From: an uncultured SAR86 cluster bacterium
Lineage (GTDB): Bacteria > Pseudomonadota > Gammaproteobacteria > Magnimaribacterales > D2472
DNA length: 64,000 bases
Assembly (NCBI GenBank): GCA_902558395.1
Contig: CACEDS010000003.1
Coordinates: forward strand, 62,001-126,000
Direction of reading: 5' to 3'
The position numbers were made by a program, and so were the translations under genes. This document shows, piece by piece, positions 29,347 through 36,301 of the stretch. How positions within the stretch are numbered: position 1 is the first letter of the stretch; every line of letters begins with the position of its first letter. The notes under the pieces are model-generated. The model saw only the letters and a list, made by a program, of their open reading frames with translations, did not search any database and was not told where the DNA came from.

Positions 29347-29364
29347 ATCTAGGTATTATTTTTT

Positions 29365-29691
29365 CTAACTTTTATTAAATATTTTAAAGCGCCAGAAGAG
29401 TAAAAAAGCAAGAATAGAATAAGCAAAAACAGCTAGTTGTTTTACAACCGGAAGTGCAACGAATATACCAAGCCAACGATAACCTTTGGTTCTATTCCAG
29501 ACATAAATAAATGCATCAACACCTACTAATTCTTTTCCATCATTAAAAGTTACATGAAGTTTTTTTAGGTATTTATCTTCCATGTGACTGCAATCAGTGA
29601 AGTCTAATTCTGATCTTTTTTTGTAATGCCTAATTTCAAAATTACAGATCGAACACTTTTCGTTGAAGAGAACTTTTCCATCATTATTCAT
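29365..29691 (-). CDS. DUF393 / DCC-family thiol-disulfide protein
   Basis: A 108-residue protein of the DCC (DUF393) family, predicted thioredoxin-fold thiol oxidoreductases. The N terminus holds the CxxC site in FNEKCSICNFEIRHYKKR (Cys13, Cys16); the middle has VGVDAFIYVWNRTKGYRWLG, typical of the family; the C-terminal 30 residues are hydrophobic and could form a membrane helix. The ATG is preceded, after 6 bases, by TAAAAT, so its mRNA may be leaderless. It lies upstream of the ferritin-like gene in the same direction, but the 139-base gap with a Fur-like site suggests separate promoters. Partner unknown. Confidence 0.78.
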   Translation of the reverse strand: MNNDGKVLFNEKCSICNFEIRHYKKRSELDFTDCSHMEDKYLKKLHVTFNDGKELVGVDAFIYVWNRTKGYRWLGIFVALPVVKQLAVFAYSILAFLLFWRFKIFNKS

Positions 29692-29697
29692 AAAATT

Positions 29698-29703
29698 ATT
29701 TTA
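29698..29703 (-). promoter_or_regulatory. Possible -10 element close to the DCC gene start
   Basis: On the minus strand TAAAAT ends 6 bases before the ATG at 29691. No clear -35. It fits the window's pattern of TANAAT hexamers 6-8 bases from start codons. Confidence 0.35.
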
Positions 29704-29753
29704 TCAAGATTGATACTAGATATCTTTGATTTTAAATAATAAGATTCTACTCA

Positions 29754-30128
29754 ATGGATATGCAGCAAGTTAATATTTTTGATGAACCAATTGAGGAGTG
29801 TTGCTCAAATCCTATTACAGGATTTTTTCGAGATGGGTTCTGTTATACCGATCAACTCGACAGAGGTTTGCATATTGTTTGCTCGTTAATGAACGATGAG
29901 TTTTTAAGTTTCTCAAAATCTCGAGGCAATGATCTTTCTACTCCAAGACCTGAATTTGATTTTCCAGGATTAAAAGCAGGAGACTCCTGGTGTGTTTGTG
30001 CTGAACGATGGAAGGAAGCTTACGAGCATGGTTTTGCTCCTAAGATTTACCTTAAAAAAACTAATAAAAAAACTACCTCTATTATCGATATAGAAATATT
30101 GAAAGAGTTCGCTATAGATATGAACTAA
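29754..30128 (+). CDS. DUF2237 family protein
   Basis: A 124-residue protein matching the DUF2237 family over nearly its whole length: NPITGFFRDGFCYTDQLDRG, VCSLMNDEFLSFSKSRGNDLSTPRPEFDFPGL and GDSWCVCAERWKEAYEHGFAP. Several Cys residues (CC at 17-18, then FC, VC, WCVC) are conserved in the family, whose function is unknown to me. It starts at ATG 29754 or possibly the second ATG two codons later. Its last 25 residues are Lys/Thr-rich and family-atypical. It stands alone, convergent with the umuC-side genes. Confidence 0.8.
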   Translation: MDMQQVNIFDEPIEECCSNPITGFFRDGFCYTDQLDRGLHIVCSLMNDEFLSFSKSRGNDLSTPRPEFDFPGLKAGDSWCVCAERWKEAYEHGFAPKIYLKKTNKKTTSIIDIEILKEFAIDMN

Positions 30129-30131
30129 TAT

Positions 30132-30242
30132 TTATAGAATGAAGTAAGTTTCACCTATAACAAAACCACAAAAGAAAAATGCAATAGCCCAACCAGGCTC
30201 TTCTTTACAAAATTCAAATACTCTTAGCCAGTAATCTGCCAT
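30132..30242 (-). CDS. 36-residue membrane peptide downstream of umuC
   Basis: A short reading frame on the minus strand starting MADYWLRVFEFCKEEPGW and ending in a hydrophobic helix (AIAFFFCGFVIGETYFIL). The ATG has a near-perfect ribosome-binding site (AGGAGG, 5-base spacer), one of the best in the window, which is the main reason to believe it. It follows umuC on the same strand after 50 bases and ends 3 bases from the convergent DUF2237 stop. An amphipathic N-terminal segment plus one membrane helix is typical of small regulatory or accessory membrane peptides. No family recognised; function unknown. Confidence 0.6.
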   Translation of the reverse strand: MADYWLRVFEFCKEEPGWAIAFFFCGFVIGETYFIL

Positions 30243-30292
30243 AAATACCTCCTAGATACCTTGTTTATTGCAATACTTGTGCCAATTGATAT

Positions 30293-31555
30293 TTACTTTG
30301 CTATTGGTAATTCATACCAGCTGGTTGTGTACTTAGGTGAGGTCATATTTTGTTTCATGGGTGACCATTTTTTTGTATTTTGTGAAGCGAAATAGATTTG
30401 TGTCTCATAGGCATTCAATTCATCTATATATTTCATGAATTTTGAATTCTCTTTGGGCTCATTAGGATCTTTAAATAGAGAATATTGTTTTGTTTCTTCA
30501 TTAGAAAATCTACTTAAAAGAATTCCCGCTTTTGCATAGTCATATCCTGGCTTAAAGATTGGTAAAAGAGCTTTTTTTGCTGCTATTAAAATATCTCGGG
30601 TGTCGTTGGTAGGAGTAGAAAACTCTATAGTTTTATAACCGGTATGCTGGGGCTTATGATCACTAAACGGACTAGTCCTAACGAAGACTGAAACTTGAGA
30701 GCATTTTTGTTTTTCATTTCTAAGTTTCTCAGTAGCTCTAACTGCAAAATTACTCACAATAGGTCTTAGAGTTTTTAAATCTGTAACCCTAGTACCAAAA
30801 CTTCTGCTAACAACAATTTGTTTTTTTGCTGCAGCATTATTTTCTATACCTAAACATCTTTGACCCCTGAGCTCTCTTACCGTTCTCTCTAACACCACGC
30901 TGAATTTTCTTTTGATATAACGAGGATCAACATCTGCGAGCTGCAAGGCATTAGTGATTTTGGCTTGATTTAGATGTTCGCCAAGTCTTCTGCCAACACC
31001 CCATACGTCTCGAACTGGAGTGTTTTTAAGGGCTTCTCGGATTTGTTTTACTGTAGATATTTGATAAACCTTGGTTGGTACATTTATTCTTTTTGCTTCA
31101 TTCAAAGCTATTTTAGTAAGCGTCTTTGTAGATGCTATGCCTATTCGAACTGGAACTCCGGTCCACTGCTTAATTAAGCTTCTAATATGACAGCCAAAAT
31201 CGTATAGGTTGTAATGTTTCTCTAAGGAATCTAAACCTAAAAAGGCTTCATCAATGCTATAAACTTCAACTTCAGGAACAAAGCCTTCTAGGATATTCAT
31301 AACTCTAGCTGACATATCGCCATAGAAAGTAAAGTTTGATGAGAAGACTTTTCCGCCTTGGGAGAGAAAAGAGTCTTTGACTTTAAACCATGGAACTCCC
31401 ATACCAATACCCATCTTTTTTGCTTCAGTGCTTCTTGCAATAACACAACCATCATTATTGGAAAGAACAACTATAGGCACGTGCTTTAAGTCAGGACGAA
31501 AGATTCTTTCGCAGGAAGCATAAAAGCTTTCGCAATCTACTAACGCCAAAGCCAT
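30293..31555 (-). CDS. umuC: UmuC, catalytic subunit of DNA polymerase V
   Basis: Y-family translesion polymerase of the SOS response. The 420 residues (E. coli UmuC 422) show ALVDCESFYASCERIFRP with metal ligand Asp7, VVLSNNDGCVIARSTEAK, the catalytic YSIDEAFLGL (Asp102, Glu103), RIGIASTKTLTKIALNEAK and the helix-hairpin-helix region VWGVGRRLGEHL. The C-terminal DUF4113-like end (YDYAKAGILLSRF) is typical. Its start shares one base with the umuD stop, so the two are cotranscribed from the LexA-controlled umuD promoter. The ordering umuD-umuC is standard. Confidence 0.97.
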   Translation of the reverse strand: MALALVDCESFYASCERIFRPDLKHVPIVVLSNNDGCVIARSTEAKKMGIGMGVPWFKVKDSFLSQGGKVFSSNFTFYGDMSARVMNILEGFVPEVEVYSIDEAFLGLDSLEKHYNLYDFGCHIRSLIKQWTGVPVRIGIASTKTLTKIALNEAKRINVPTKVYQISTVKQIREALKNTPVRDVWGVGRRLGEHLNQAKITNALQLADVDPRYIKRKFSVVLERTVRELRGQRCLGIENNAAAKKQIVVSRSFGTRVTDLKTLRPIVSNFAVRATEKLRNEKQKCSQVSVFVRTSPFSDHKPQHTGYKTIEFSTPTNDTRDILIAAKKALLPIFKPGYDYAKAGILLSRFSNEETKQYSLFKDPNEPKENSKFMKYIDELNAYETQIYFASQNTKKWSPMKQNMTSPKYTTSWYELPIAK

Positions 31556-31983
31556 TAGAATTTATTAATAGCTGCTGTAACGGTTCCTACTATTTCTAGC
31601 TCTTGACCATGATTAATAAAGATAGGAGGGTAGTCTGGGTTATCTGGCATTAAGCACATTTTGGGTTTGAGTTTTAATCGTTTGCAGACAAACTCTCCAT
31701 CAATAGAAGCAACTACAATATCGTCATGCTTTGGCTTGATACTTCGATCAACTACTAATACTGCTTGATCAGTTATTCCAGAACCAAGCATGGATTGTCC
31801 CTGAGCTCTTACTAAAAAAGTAGCTGCTCCATTTTTTATCAGATGTTTATTAAGGTCTATCGGACTTTCAATATAGTCGCTTGCAGGGCTGGGGAACCCT
31901 GCATGCACCGACTCAAGAAAATAGGGCACAAATATTGCCGGCAGATTTTCTTCAGAAATTTTTCCGATATAGTTAACTTTCAT
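31555..31983 (-). CDS. umuD: UmuD, self-cleaving accessory subunit of polymerase V
   Basis: LexA-like peptidase that trims its own N terminus to form UmuD', the partner of UmuC. I choose the ATG at 31983 (142 residues): a longer frame from 32034 would put the LexA operator inside the coding sequence and add a non-homologous 17-residue tail. From this start the cleavage site is Ala28-Gly29 (VHAGFPSPASDYIE), catalytic Ser64 (GQSMLGSGI) and Lys101 (EFVCKRLKL). A LexA box lies 16-31 bases upstream. Ribosome-binding site AAGGAT-like, weak. Confidence 0.95.
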   Translation of the reverse strand: MKVNYIGKISEENLPAIFVPYFLESVHAGFPSPASDYIESPIDLNKHLIKNGAATFLVRAQGQSMLGSGITDQAVLVVDRSIKPKHDDIVVASIDGEFVCKRLKLKPKMCLMPDNPDYPPIFINHGQELEIVGTVTAAINKF

Positions 31984-31998
31984 AAGGATTTTTAAATA

Positions 31999-32014
31999 CT
32001 GTATAAATATACAG
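31999..32014 (-). promoter_or_regulatory. LexA operator of umuDC
   Basis: CTGTATAAATATACAG is a perfect CTGT-N8-ACAG palindromic SOS operator, 16-31 bases upstream of the chosen umuD ATG. Seen directly; the match to the E. coli/Pseudomonas consensus is complete in both half-sites. It may also affect the divergent membrane-protein gene that starts 90 bases away. Confidence 0.9.
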
Positions 32015-32092
32015 TATAAATTGAAAGAGAACAATATGTTTCCGTATCAGGTGATGCGCAAAATTATCTAAACCTTATATTTAAGATTTATG

Positions 32093-32098
32093 TAGAAT
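32093..32098 (+). promoter_or_regulatory. Possible -10 element of the 32.1 kb membrane-protein pair
   Basis: TAGAAT ends 6 bases before the ATG at 32105, with no ribosome-binding site between. No clear -35. Same spacing as near prpB, aroC and rocD, suggesting a leaderless message. Confidence 0.4.
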
Positions 32099-32104
32099 AG
32101 AGGC

Positions 32105-32584
32105 ATGTTTAATTTCTCTAAAATCCTGCCTAAGACGGTTACTAATGAGCTTGATAGCCCAAAGATTGCTGTATGGGGCTTTATTTTATTTACGGTCTTA
32201 ATGACCTGGCGCTCGATAATACACATGTTGTTTGAGTCTTATGGATTTCATGAAATTGCAAACTTTGTTGTTTTAACTGGTGATCCAGATCCCATGCCAA
32301 TTATTTATAGATTTTTTTCATTATGGGGTAACGCTCAACTTATGTTTTGTCTTGTTTGTTGGGTAGTAATTTTTAGATATAAATCTTTAATACCTCTTAT
32401 GAGCTTATTTTGGGTTTTAGACTGGGGTCAAAGATTATTTATTTATCCTTTTATCAGAGAAGATATAACCTCTATCGGCCAATATACAAAAGATATTACT
32501 CCAGGAGTTGATTTAGCTCTGCTTCCGTTTGTAATAACAGTAGTTATATTTTTAATTTCAGTAGCCAACAAGAGAGCGAATTAA
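32105..32584 (+). CDS. Unknown membrane protein with four predicted helices
   Basis: Not recognised. The 159 residues contain four hydrophobic segments (about 24-45, 66-88, 92-112 and 130-152) separated by short charged loops (ESYGFHEIANFVVLTGDPDPMP; DWGQRLFIYPFIREDITS). Aromatic residues are common near the membrane edges. No transporter, kinase or protease motif is evident. It is followed after 2 bases by a second unknown protein, so the two are probably expressed and perhaps act together. Divergent from umuD across a 121-base region holding the LexA box. Confidence 0.65.
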   Translation: MFNFSKILPKTVTNELDSPKIAVWGFILFTVLMTWRSIIHMLFESYGFHEIANFVVLTGDPDPMPIIYRFFSLWGNAQLMFCLVCWVVIFRYKSLIPLMSLFWVLDWGQRLFIYPFIREDITSIGQYTKDITPGVDLALLPFVITVVIFLISVANKRAN

Positions 32585-32586
32585 CG

Positions 32587-33213
32587 ATGAAAATCTGGAC
32601 CTCTTTAATAATTATTTATGGCTTGTTTTTTGCTTGGTATACGGATTTTGGTGGCAAATTAAGTGATAAAGAAATTCAATATTTTTCAGATAAATTTGAA
32701 AGCAATGCGTTAAAAGACGGTCGTGTTATAGAACCTCGAACAAAAGAGCTGCTTCAAAAGTTTATGGAAGAAGATTCAGGCAAGCAATTTATGATGGTTA
32801 ATGTGTTTGATATGTCTGAAAATCCTATTTTTCCAGACGGAACTGTGGCTGAAGAATCATCAGATGTGCTTATGAATGAGTACATGGAGCACATGTATGG
32901 TGAGCTTTTAAAAAGAGCATCACATCCAGCATATTTCGGTGGCGCCATTAATGACTCTATGGATTTAGTCGGTATAGAAAATGCAGAGATTTGGGAGACA
33001 GCTGCATTATTTAGATATAAAAGTAGACGAGCTTTTTTAGAGATAGTCACCCATCCAGATATGTACAGTAAGCATAAATACAAGATTGCAGCATTAGAAA
33101 AAACAATAGCATTTCCTGTAGAGAACCAGTTTTACTTGGGAGATCCAAGATTATTGTTTGGTTTGATTTTGTTGATAATTGGTTTGTTATTAAGGCCTGT
33201 AACTAGGCAATAG
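32587..33213 (+). CDS. Unknown membrane-anchored protein with DUF1330-like middle
   Basis: A 208-residue protein with a hydrophobic N-terminal helix (3-17), a soluble middle and a hydrophobic C-terminal helix (about 185-203: LLFGLILLIIGLLLRP), so probably both ends are in the membrane. The middle (residues 70-180) has the look of a ferredoxin-like alpha-beta domain: KQFMMVNVFDM ... EIWETAALFRYKSRRAFLEIVTHPDM ... HKYKIAALEKTIAFPV, reminiscent of DUF1330/EthD-type dimeric barrels. That resemblance is by eye. It overlaps the convergent lpxH by 11 bases and is probably cotranscribed with the membrane protein just upstream. Confidence 0.62.
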   Translation: MKIWTSLIIIYGLFFAWYTDFGGKLSDKEIQYFSDKFESNALKDGRVIEPRTKELLQKFMEEDSGKQFMMVNVFDMSENPIFPDGTVAEESSDVLMNEYMEHMYGELLKRASHPAYFGGAINDSMDLVGIENAEIWETAALFRYKSRRAFLEIVTHPDMYSKHKYKIAALEKTIAFPVENQFYLGDPRLLFGLILLIIGLLLRPVTRQ

Positions 33214-33916
33214 AAAATTTTTCTAAATTAAATTCTTGTTCATTGATGGTAAGAAGCCATCCGTATTCTTCCCAGTCTCCAAGAACAATTCTTTTAGAAG
33301 ATCCAACATCATGAATATTCGGTCTATGAGTATGACCGTGAATAAAAAGATCAGGCTGATGTTCGTTGATAAAATCTTCAACCGATTGATTATTAACATC
33401 GGTTATTTCATTGGATTTTTTTGAGGTAGCTTCTTTGCTATCCGCTCTAAGAGTTGCAGCAATTTGTTTACGTTCGTTTAAAGTTTGCTTTAAAAAATTA
33501 GTTTGCCAGTCTTGATTTCTGACCTGATTTCTAAAATCAATATAATCTTTATCATCAGTGCACAAGAAATCTCCATGACTAAGAATGACTTTTTGATTAT
33601 TGATTTCAAGAGTATAAGGATCTGGCAATAAGGTTATGCCAGTTTCTTTTGCAAAGGCTTCACCAACTAAAAAATCTCTGTTGCCATGCATAAAAAAAGT
33701 TTCAGGACCATTAGTAGTAAAAGCTTTTAAAGCTTGCTTGATTTCAATGTGGATGGGTGAATCATCGTCATCTCCTATCCAGGTCTCAAAGAGATCTCCT
33801 AAGATAAAAAGATGAGTACAAGCCTCTTTTGATTCTTCTAAGAATTTAAAAAAGGCTTGAGTAAGTTCGGGATGCTTGTCGCTTAAATGTAAATCTGAAA
33901 TAAAGCGTGGCTTCAT
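33203..33916 (-). CDS. lpxH: UDP-2,3-diacylglucosamine diphosphatase
   Basis: Hydrolyses UDP-2,3-diacylglucosamine to lipid X in lipid A synthesis, at the inner face of the inner membrane; shows the organism has lipid A. The 237-residue calcineurin-like phosphoesterase has all metal motifs: [34 protein letters not shown] and [10 protein letters not shown]. The GDLFE.WIGDD form is specific to LpxH. Its start overlaps the ppiB stop by four bases, the same pairing seen in E. coli. Confidence 0.95.
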   Translation of the reverse strand: MKPRFISDLHLSDKHPELTQAFFKFLEESKEACTHLFILGDLFETWIGDDDDSPIHIEIKQALKAFTTNGPETFFMHGNRDFLVGEAFAKETGITLLPDPYTLEINNQKVILSHGDFLCTDDKDYIDFRNQVRNQDWQTNFLKQTLNERKQIAATLRADSKEATSKKSNEITDVNNQSVEDFINEHQPDLFIHGHTHRPNIHDVGSSKRIVLGDWEEYGWLLTINEQEFNLEKFSIA

Positions 33917-34533
33917 TCAGAAACAGTTACAGATTCAATATTTATAACTTCAAGCGGCACGTCTTGATGGCCTCCAGATGAACCGGTTGCAACATCTGCA
34001 ATTGCATCTACAACATCCATGCCTTCAGTTACTTTACCAAAGACCGCATATCCCCAGCCTTGTGGATTTTCGCCTGTATGGTTTAGAAAACCATTATCCT
34101 TGTGATTAATAAAGAATTGACTTGTTGCAGAATGAGGTTCCATGGTTCTTGCCATAGCAATAGTGCCTCTATCGTTGCTAAGACCATTATTTGCTTCATT
34201 TTGAATAGGTGCTGTACCACTAGATTTATTGCCCATATCAGCAGTCAATCCACCGCCTTGAACCATAAAACCGTTTATTACTCTATGAAAAATAGTGTCC
34301 GTGTAATAACCAGAGTTGGCAATAGATACAAAATTTTCAACAGTAATAGGAGCTTTTTCAGCGTCTAATTCAAGTTGAATGTCTCCTAATGAAGTTTTGA
34401 TAGTTACTTGTGTCATTTTAGTTTCCTCGATAATTGGCATTTCAGCTTCATCATTTTTTTTAGAACAAGAATTAAGAACAAATGCCAATGCAAACGTGCA
34501 TAGAGTTATTTTTAATAAATTGTAATTTTTCAC
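33913..34533 (-). CDS. ppiB: Cyclophilin-type peptidyl-prolyl isomerase, lipoprotein form
   Basis: Catalyses cis-trans isomerisation of proline peptide bonds. Residues 40-206 match E. coli PpiB closely ([66 protein letters not shown]). Unlike cytoplasmic PpiB, it carries a 39-residue N-terminal extension with a hydrophobic stretch and lipobox-like VLNSC (Cys23), so it is probably a periplasmic lipoprotein. The extended start is GTG at 34533; an internal ATG at residue 40 would give the cytoplasmic form, so dual products are conceivable. Followed by lpxH with a 4-base overlap. Confidence 0.88.
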   Translation of the reverse strand: MKNYNLLKITLCTFALAFVLNSCSKKNDEAEMPIIEETKMTQVTIKTSLGDIQLELDAEKAPITVENFVSIANSGYYTDTIFHRVINGFMVQGGGLTADMGNKSSGTAPIQNEANNGLSNDRGTIAMARTMEPHSATSQFFINHKDNGFLNHTGENPQGWGYAVFGKVTEGMDVVDAIADVATGSSGGHQDVPLEVINIESVTVSE

Positions 34534-34568
34534 AGACTTAGCTTTAAATTAAAAGGTTGATTTTATCA

Positions 34569-35687
34569 TTAAAAATCATAGTTGAGCATGTACTCCTTAA
34601 ATTGGCCTTTAATATCTTTTTGATTTAAACCAAATTCGTCAAGAGTGTATCGATGTTCTGGTTTAAGTATATTTTTATCTTGCTCTAAGTATTTTTGAAT
34701 TTTATTTTCAGTTTGAATATTCATATCAAAATTTAATTGCTGATAAGTATTCTTAATATGATCTAATGGATTTTTTACAAATTCAGAATATTGGATATCA
34801 ACTATCTGATCAGAAGTAAGAGATTTTCTATTTTCCATGCCTTTGCTTAAATTATGATTCCAAAAATCAATAACAGTTTTACCTATACCTTCTGTATCAA
34901 TTTTTTTTGAAAAAGCCAATCTAACATTCTTAGTTAGACTGCAAAAAGATGCTACTGATTCAGTAGGGTCTCTATGAATATGAATAAATTTTGCATTTGG
35001 ATATTCTTTTAAAATTTGAGGTAAGTGACCTATATGACTTGGATCCTTTAACAACCAGCGTGATGGCTTGCCATTAAGTTCCAGTGCTTGATAAAACTTT
35101 TTATGCCATTTAAAAACCGAATCAAAAGAAGTGCTTTTTAGATACTCAACATATTCAGGTACATCTGCCATACACATATATACGAAGCTTCTTATGTTCA
35201 TGGTTGCAATTTGCTGGCACTCTTCAGGAGTTGTTGCTCTTATGGTATGAATTGCTCTTAGCTTTGGAATAATAGTTTTTGCAAGCTTTAGTTCAGTATT
35301 GGTTTTAAATTCTCTTCTTTTTCTAGCAGCTTGAGTTTTTGTAAGCGGCATCAGATGCATAATTTCCCAATACATTGGTGACCTATGCGCTATATCTAAA
35401 GACAAGAGGTTGAAAAGTAATGAGGTACCAGAACGAGGGAGACCAATTACAAAAACTGGATCAGCTGGTTGATCAAAATTATTATTTTCATGAAGCTCGT
35501 TGAGCATCTTTCTCATCTTTAATCTATTTTTTAATTGATGATTAAAGGCAACTTTTCCAAAAATATTAAATTTGTTATGTTTGTTAATAGAGTCAACTAA
35601 AATTTCTAATGGCTCAATGTAATCATCATCACCTAGATTCCCATCCAGGCCTCTGAGCATTGATTTAACAGTAAATTGTTGACCCAC
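34569..35687 (-). CDS. Sulfotransferase family protein
   Basis: A 372-residue protein of the PAPS-dependent sulfotransferase superfamily. The 5'-phosphosulfate loop PVFVIGLPRSGTSLL (residues 77-91) and the 3'-phosphate motif FIHIHRDPTESVASFC (about 235-250) are clear, with RWLLKDPSHIGHLPQIL between them. It resembles bacterial/invertebrate-type Sulfotransfer_3 proteins of marine bacteria; acceptor unknown. Start is GTG at 35687 with an AGGAG 11 bases upstream; an alternative ATG lies nine codons in. The gene is isolated, not next to PAPS synthesis or glycan genes, so the acceptor cannot be guessed. Confidence 0.8.
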   Translation of the reverse strand: MGQQFTVKSMLRGLDGNLGDDDYIEPLEILVDSINKHNKFNIFGKVAFNHQLKNRLKMRKMLNELHENNNFDQPADPVFVIGLPRSGTSLLFNLLSLDIAHRSPMYWEIMHLMPLTKTQAARKRREFKTNTELKLAKTIIPKLRAIHTIRATTPEECQQIATMNIRSFVYMCMADVPEYVEYLKSTSFDSVFKWHKKFYQALELNGKPSRWLLKDPSHIGHLPQILKEYPNAKFIHIHRDPTESVASFCSLTKNVRLAFSKKIDTEGIGKTVIDFWNHNLSKGMENRKSLTSDQIVDIQYSEFVKNPLDHIKNTYQQLNFDMNIQTENKIQKYLEQDKNILKPEHRYTLDEFGLNQKDIKGQFKEYMLNYDF

Positions 35688-35750
35688 TATATTGATTACT
35701 CCTATTAACTATAAGATACTCTTTATTTAATTATTCCTCAAACAAGATAT

Positions 35751-36170
35751 ATGAATATATTATTTTTATGTGTTGCTAATTCAGCAAGAAGTCAGATGGC
35801 AGAGGGATTAGCCAAGTCTATGCTCGGGCAAGGACACAACATCCAAAGTGCTGGCTCAATTCCATCAGGAGAAGTCCATCCTAACGCAGTTATTGCTATG
35901 GATGAAATTGGTATAGATATTAGAGATCAATTTTCAAAATCTACTGATGATTTGGACAAAGAGTTTATTGATAATTTAGATTATGCAATCACTTTATGTG
36001 CTGAAGAGGTATGTCCAGTGCTGCCTAGCAAAGCTCAAAACTTACATTGGATGAATGAAGATCCTGCAAATAGCAGCTACTCAGAAAAGCAATTGAAAAC
36101 GTCATTTTCTATGACTAGGGATAATCTATTTAAATTGATCAAAAAATTTATGATCATGAATGTACAATAG
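35751..36170 (+). CDS. Low-molecular-weight phosphatase / ArsC-like arsenate reductase
   Basis: A 139-residue enzyme of the LMW protein tyrosine phosphatase fold. The P-loop CVANSARS (Cys7-X5-Arg13) opens the protein; GIDIRDQFSKS and the DPA motif (NEDPANSS) are typical of thioredoxin-coupled arsenate reductases. The resolving cysteines appear as Cys83 and Cys88 (TLCAEEVCPVLP), spaced five apart rather than seven as in Bacillus ArsC. Arsenate reduction is therefore likely but not certain. No ars operon partners (arsR, arsB, acr3) are adjacent. Confidence 0.75.
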   Translation: MNILFLCVANSARSQMAEGLAKSMLGQGHNIQSAGSIPSGEVHPNAVIAMDEIGIDIRDQFSKSTDDLDKEFIDNLDYAITLCAEEVCPVLPSKAQNLHWMNEDPANSSYSEKQLKTSFSMTRDNLFKLIKKFMIMNVQ

Positions 36171-36185
36171 GGAATGAAGCTTAAA

Positions 36186-36260
36186 TGGCTCCCGAAGTTG
36201 GGATCGAACCAACGACCAATTGATTAACAGTCAACTGCTCTACCGCTGAGCTATTCGGGA
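36186..36260 (-). tRNA. tRNA-Asn (GTT)
   Basis: Read on the minus strand the 75 bases fold as a standard cloverleaf: acceptor TCCCGAA paired with TTCGGGA, D arm GCTC...GAGC, anticodon loop CTGTTAA with anticodon GTT, T arm GTTGG-TTCGATC-CCAAC, and an encoded CCA end. A TATAAT lies 12 bases upstream. It stands alone between the ArsC-like gene and uvrB, with no sign of integration at its 3' end. Confidence 0.97.
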
Positions 36261-36272
36261 ACACGGATGTGC

Positions 36273-36278
36273 ATTATA
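36273..36278 (-). promoter_or_regulatory. -10 element of tRNA-Asn
   Basis: TATAAT on the minus strand, 12 bases before the mature 5' end of tRNA-Asn, followed by a short GCACATCCGTGT leader. The -35 is poor (TTACTT-like). Spacing fits a tRNA promoter. Confidence 0.55.
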
Positions 36279-36301
36279 AGTAATTTTTATTAAAGAAGTA
36301 A

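Noticed and set aside
36186-36260. tRNA-Asn as an integration site
   Set aside because: No repeated tRNA 3' end, integrase of phage type or atypical composition next to it; XerD at 62 kb is the housekeeping enzyme.
36261-36301. LexA box upstream of uvrB
   Set aside because: The short region between tRNA-Asn and uvrB has no CTGT-N8-ACAG or close variant, so SOS control of uvrB cannot be supported here.
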